A stretch of DNA of 6,934 bases from Rhodospirillaceae bacterium. GTDB lineage: Bacteria > Pseudomonadota > Alphaproteobacteria > Rhodospirillales > 2-02-FULL-58-16. Below are positions 6,546 to 6,934 of this stretch, piece by piece; positions within the stretch are counted from its first letter, which is position 1; each line of letters begins with the position of its first letter. The stretch lies in the NCBI GenBank assembly GCA_030623425.1, contig JAUXMA010000080.1:1-6934 (forward strand), in the 5' to 3' direction. Below the pieces are notes generated by a model. The model searched no databases. It saw only the letters and a program-made list of their open reading frames with translations, and was not told the origin of the DNA. A program made the translations under genes and the position numbers.

Positions 6546-6636
6546 GACCAAATCAGGAAGGCCGCAAGGCGCCGCTTCGCCGGCGATGCCGGCGCATCGG
6601 CAAGAAGCGGCAACGCCGCGGAGGCCTGATTTGGTC
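6546..6636. repeat. Left internal inverted-repeat arm of the MITE
   Basis: GACCAAATCAGG (6546-6557) pairs perfectly with CCTGATTTGGTC (6625-6636). Inside, GCCGCTT (6571-6577) can pair with AAGCGGC (6605-6611), and CCGGCG/GCCGGC segments near 6580-6594 form a tip hairpin. The result is one long, interrupted hairpin of about 90 bases. Confidence 0.75.
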
Positions 6637-6648
6637 CACCCTTCGGGC

Positions 6649-6825
6649 GTCTCTCCTTGACCCGTGGCCGGCGTCGGATGCTGCTTGTGATGCGCAGCAT
6701 CACGGCCTGCCTTCGCCGAAGCGAAGCTCCGGCTTCGCGCAGGCAGGCGCACCCTTTCGGGGACTTACGCGGCGCCCACCGGCGCCACGGTTCCCCTCAA
6801 GCCTAGCCACGGGGCAAGGAGAGAC
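6649..6825. repeat. Right internal inverted-repeat arm of the MITE with nested hairpins
   Basis: The 19 bases at 6649-6667 pair with 6807-6825 with one mismatch. Nested inside are an 8-bp stem GATGCTGC (6677-6684) with GCAGCATC (6694-6701), and GCCTGC (6705-6710) with GCAGGC (6739-6744) enclosing a perfect 7-bp stem GCGAAGC/GCTTCGC (6721-6727 and 6732-6738) closed by a TCCG tetraloop. Confidence 0.75.
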
Positions 6826-6826
6826 G

Positions 6827-6858
6827 TCACAACCGCCTCCAGTTATTCAGATAGGCTC
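6827..6858 (-). repeat. Right terminal inverted repeat of the MITE
   Basis: Read inward from 6858 it repeats the left end with two substitutions (T for C and A for G, at the tenth and sixteenth positions). It ends seven bases before the ubiB start codon. Confidence 0.88.
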
Positions 6859-6861
6859 TTA
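6859..6861. repeat. Right target-site duplication (TTA) of the MITE
   Basis: TTA directly after the right terminal repeat, the same as 6508-6510. Confidence 0.55.
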
Positions 6862-6865
6862 AGCC

Positions 6866-6934
6866 ATGATGCGCTCCCTGCGCAACATCGCCCGCCTTCT
6901 GGCCATCGCCCGCACCCTGGCCCGCCACGACGCG
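6866..6934 (+). CDS. ubiB: UbiB-type (ABC1/ADCK-like) ubiquinone biosynthesis protein, 3'-partial
   Basis: Only the first 23 codons are in the window. They read MMRS then LRNIARLLAIARTLARHDA, the amphipathic N-terminal helix and ARTLARHDAL signature at the start of alphaproteobacterial UbiB proteins. UbiB is an atypical kinase-like ATPase, membrane associated, needed for ubiquinone synthesis. Two consecutive ATG codons (6866, 6869) are available. Neither has a good Shine-Dalgarno: the upstream bases are the outer end of the MITE (AGGCTCTTAAGCC). In related genomes ubiB usually follows ubiE in one operon; here a MITE and a divergent unknown gene take that place. The identification rests on a short segment. 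Confidence 0.65.
   Translation, partial: MMRSLRNIARLLAIARTLARHDA

Larger units (their letters stand above)
6511..6858. mobile_element. Non-autonomous MITE-like element with 32-bp terminal inverted repeats
   Basis: The 348-bp element begins GAGCCTATCCGAATAGCTGG and ends with the inverted copy. The ends match over 32 bases (6511-6542 against 6858-6827) with two mismatches. Both sides are flanked by TTA. It contains no plausible transposase: short open frames inside are arginine-rich shadows. The interior is filled with two large inverted-repeat arms (6546-6636 and 6649-6825), so the whole single strand could fold into a multi-branched structure. Such elements move with the enzyme of a related full-length IS; the three-base T-N-A duplication points to an IS5-like source but that is inference. 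It lies between the start codons of the minus-strand hypothetical gene and ubiB. A solo copy of its end is at 2895-2918. Confidence 0.85.

Noticed and set aside
5524..6660. 378-codon plus-strand frame opposite the hypothetical gene
   Set aside because: The minus-strand frame has coherent helices, a coiled coil and proper amino-acid balance; the plus-strand frame runs on into the MITE and looks like a reverse reading of the same region. I cannot fully exclude it because the minus-strand protein has no recognised family.
6546..6825. CRISPR array or tandem repeats in the non-coding stretch
   Set aside because: The repeats are inverted, not direct, with no regular spacer units.
6539..6862. Transposase encoded in the element at 6511-6858
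   Set aside because: The 107-codon frame is arginine-, proline- and glycine-rich and made of inverted-repeat sequence; no DDE-type motif is present.

Overview
The window is GC-rich, tightly packed bacterial DNA that reads as an alphaproteobacterium, most likely Rhodospirillales-like. The support is the codon style, a class II (plant/mycobacterial-type) DAHP synthase, a glutathione reductase with alphaproteobacterial features, and the start of a ubiB gene whose N-terminus is typical of that group. No taxonomic marker such as rRNA is present, so this is inference. No phage, CRISPR array or defence island is visible.

Layout. (1) Positions 1-479: the 3' part of an alpha/beta-hydrolase gene, apparently missing the segment with the nucleophile elbow. 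(2) 501-1865: glutathione reductase (gor) starting at TTG and interrupted by one in-frame amber codon at 1221-1223. (3) 1871-2499: a toxin-first RelE/ParE-type toxin and XRE-type antitoxin pair with a 4-base ATGA overlap; the toxin looks short at its N-terminus. (4) 2785-2513, minus strand: a small Mth938-like protein that seems to lack the middle of its domain. (5) 2924-5478: a two-gene unit of intact metabolic genes, class II DAHP synthase (entry to aromatic amino-acid synthesis) followed 17 bases later by nicotinate phosphoribosyltransferase (NAD salvage). (6) 6501-5503, minus strand: an unrecognised 332-residue soluble protein. (7) 6511-6858: a 348-bp non-coding mobile element (MITE-like) with 32-bp terminal inverted repeats and a TTA target duplication. 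(8) 6866 to the right edge: the first 23 codons of ubiB (ubiquinone biosynthesis).

Two themes stand out. First, the end of the MITE at 6511 also occurs alone, as an exact 24-base copy, immediately upstream of the DAHP synthase, where it supplies the Shine-Dalgarno sequence; the complete element lies between two divergent start codons that would be only 13 bases apart without it. Second, the left 2.8 kb carries several gene lesions in a row (two apparent in-frame internal deletions, one amber codon, one probable 5' truncation), while the metabolic genes to the right look complete. Whether this is gene decay, recoding or a sequence/assembly problem cannot be settled from the sequence alone. I found no convincing new multi-gene system; the most novel material is the structured MITE family and its use at gene starts.
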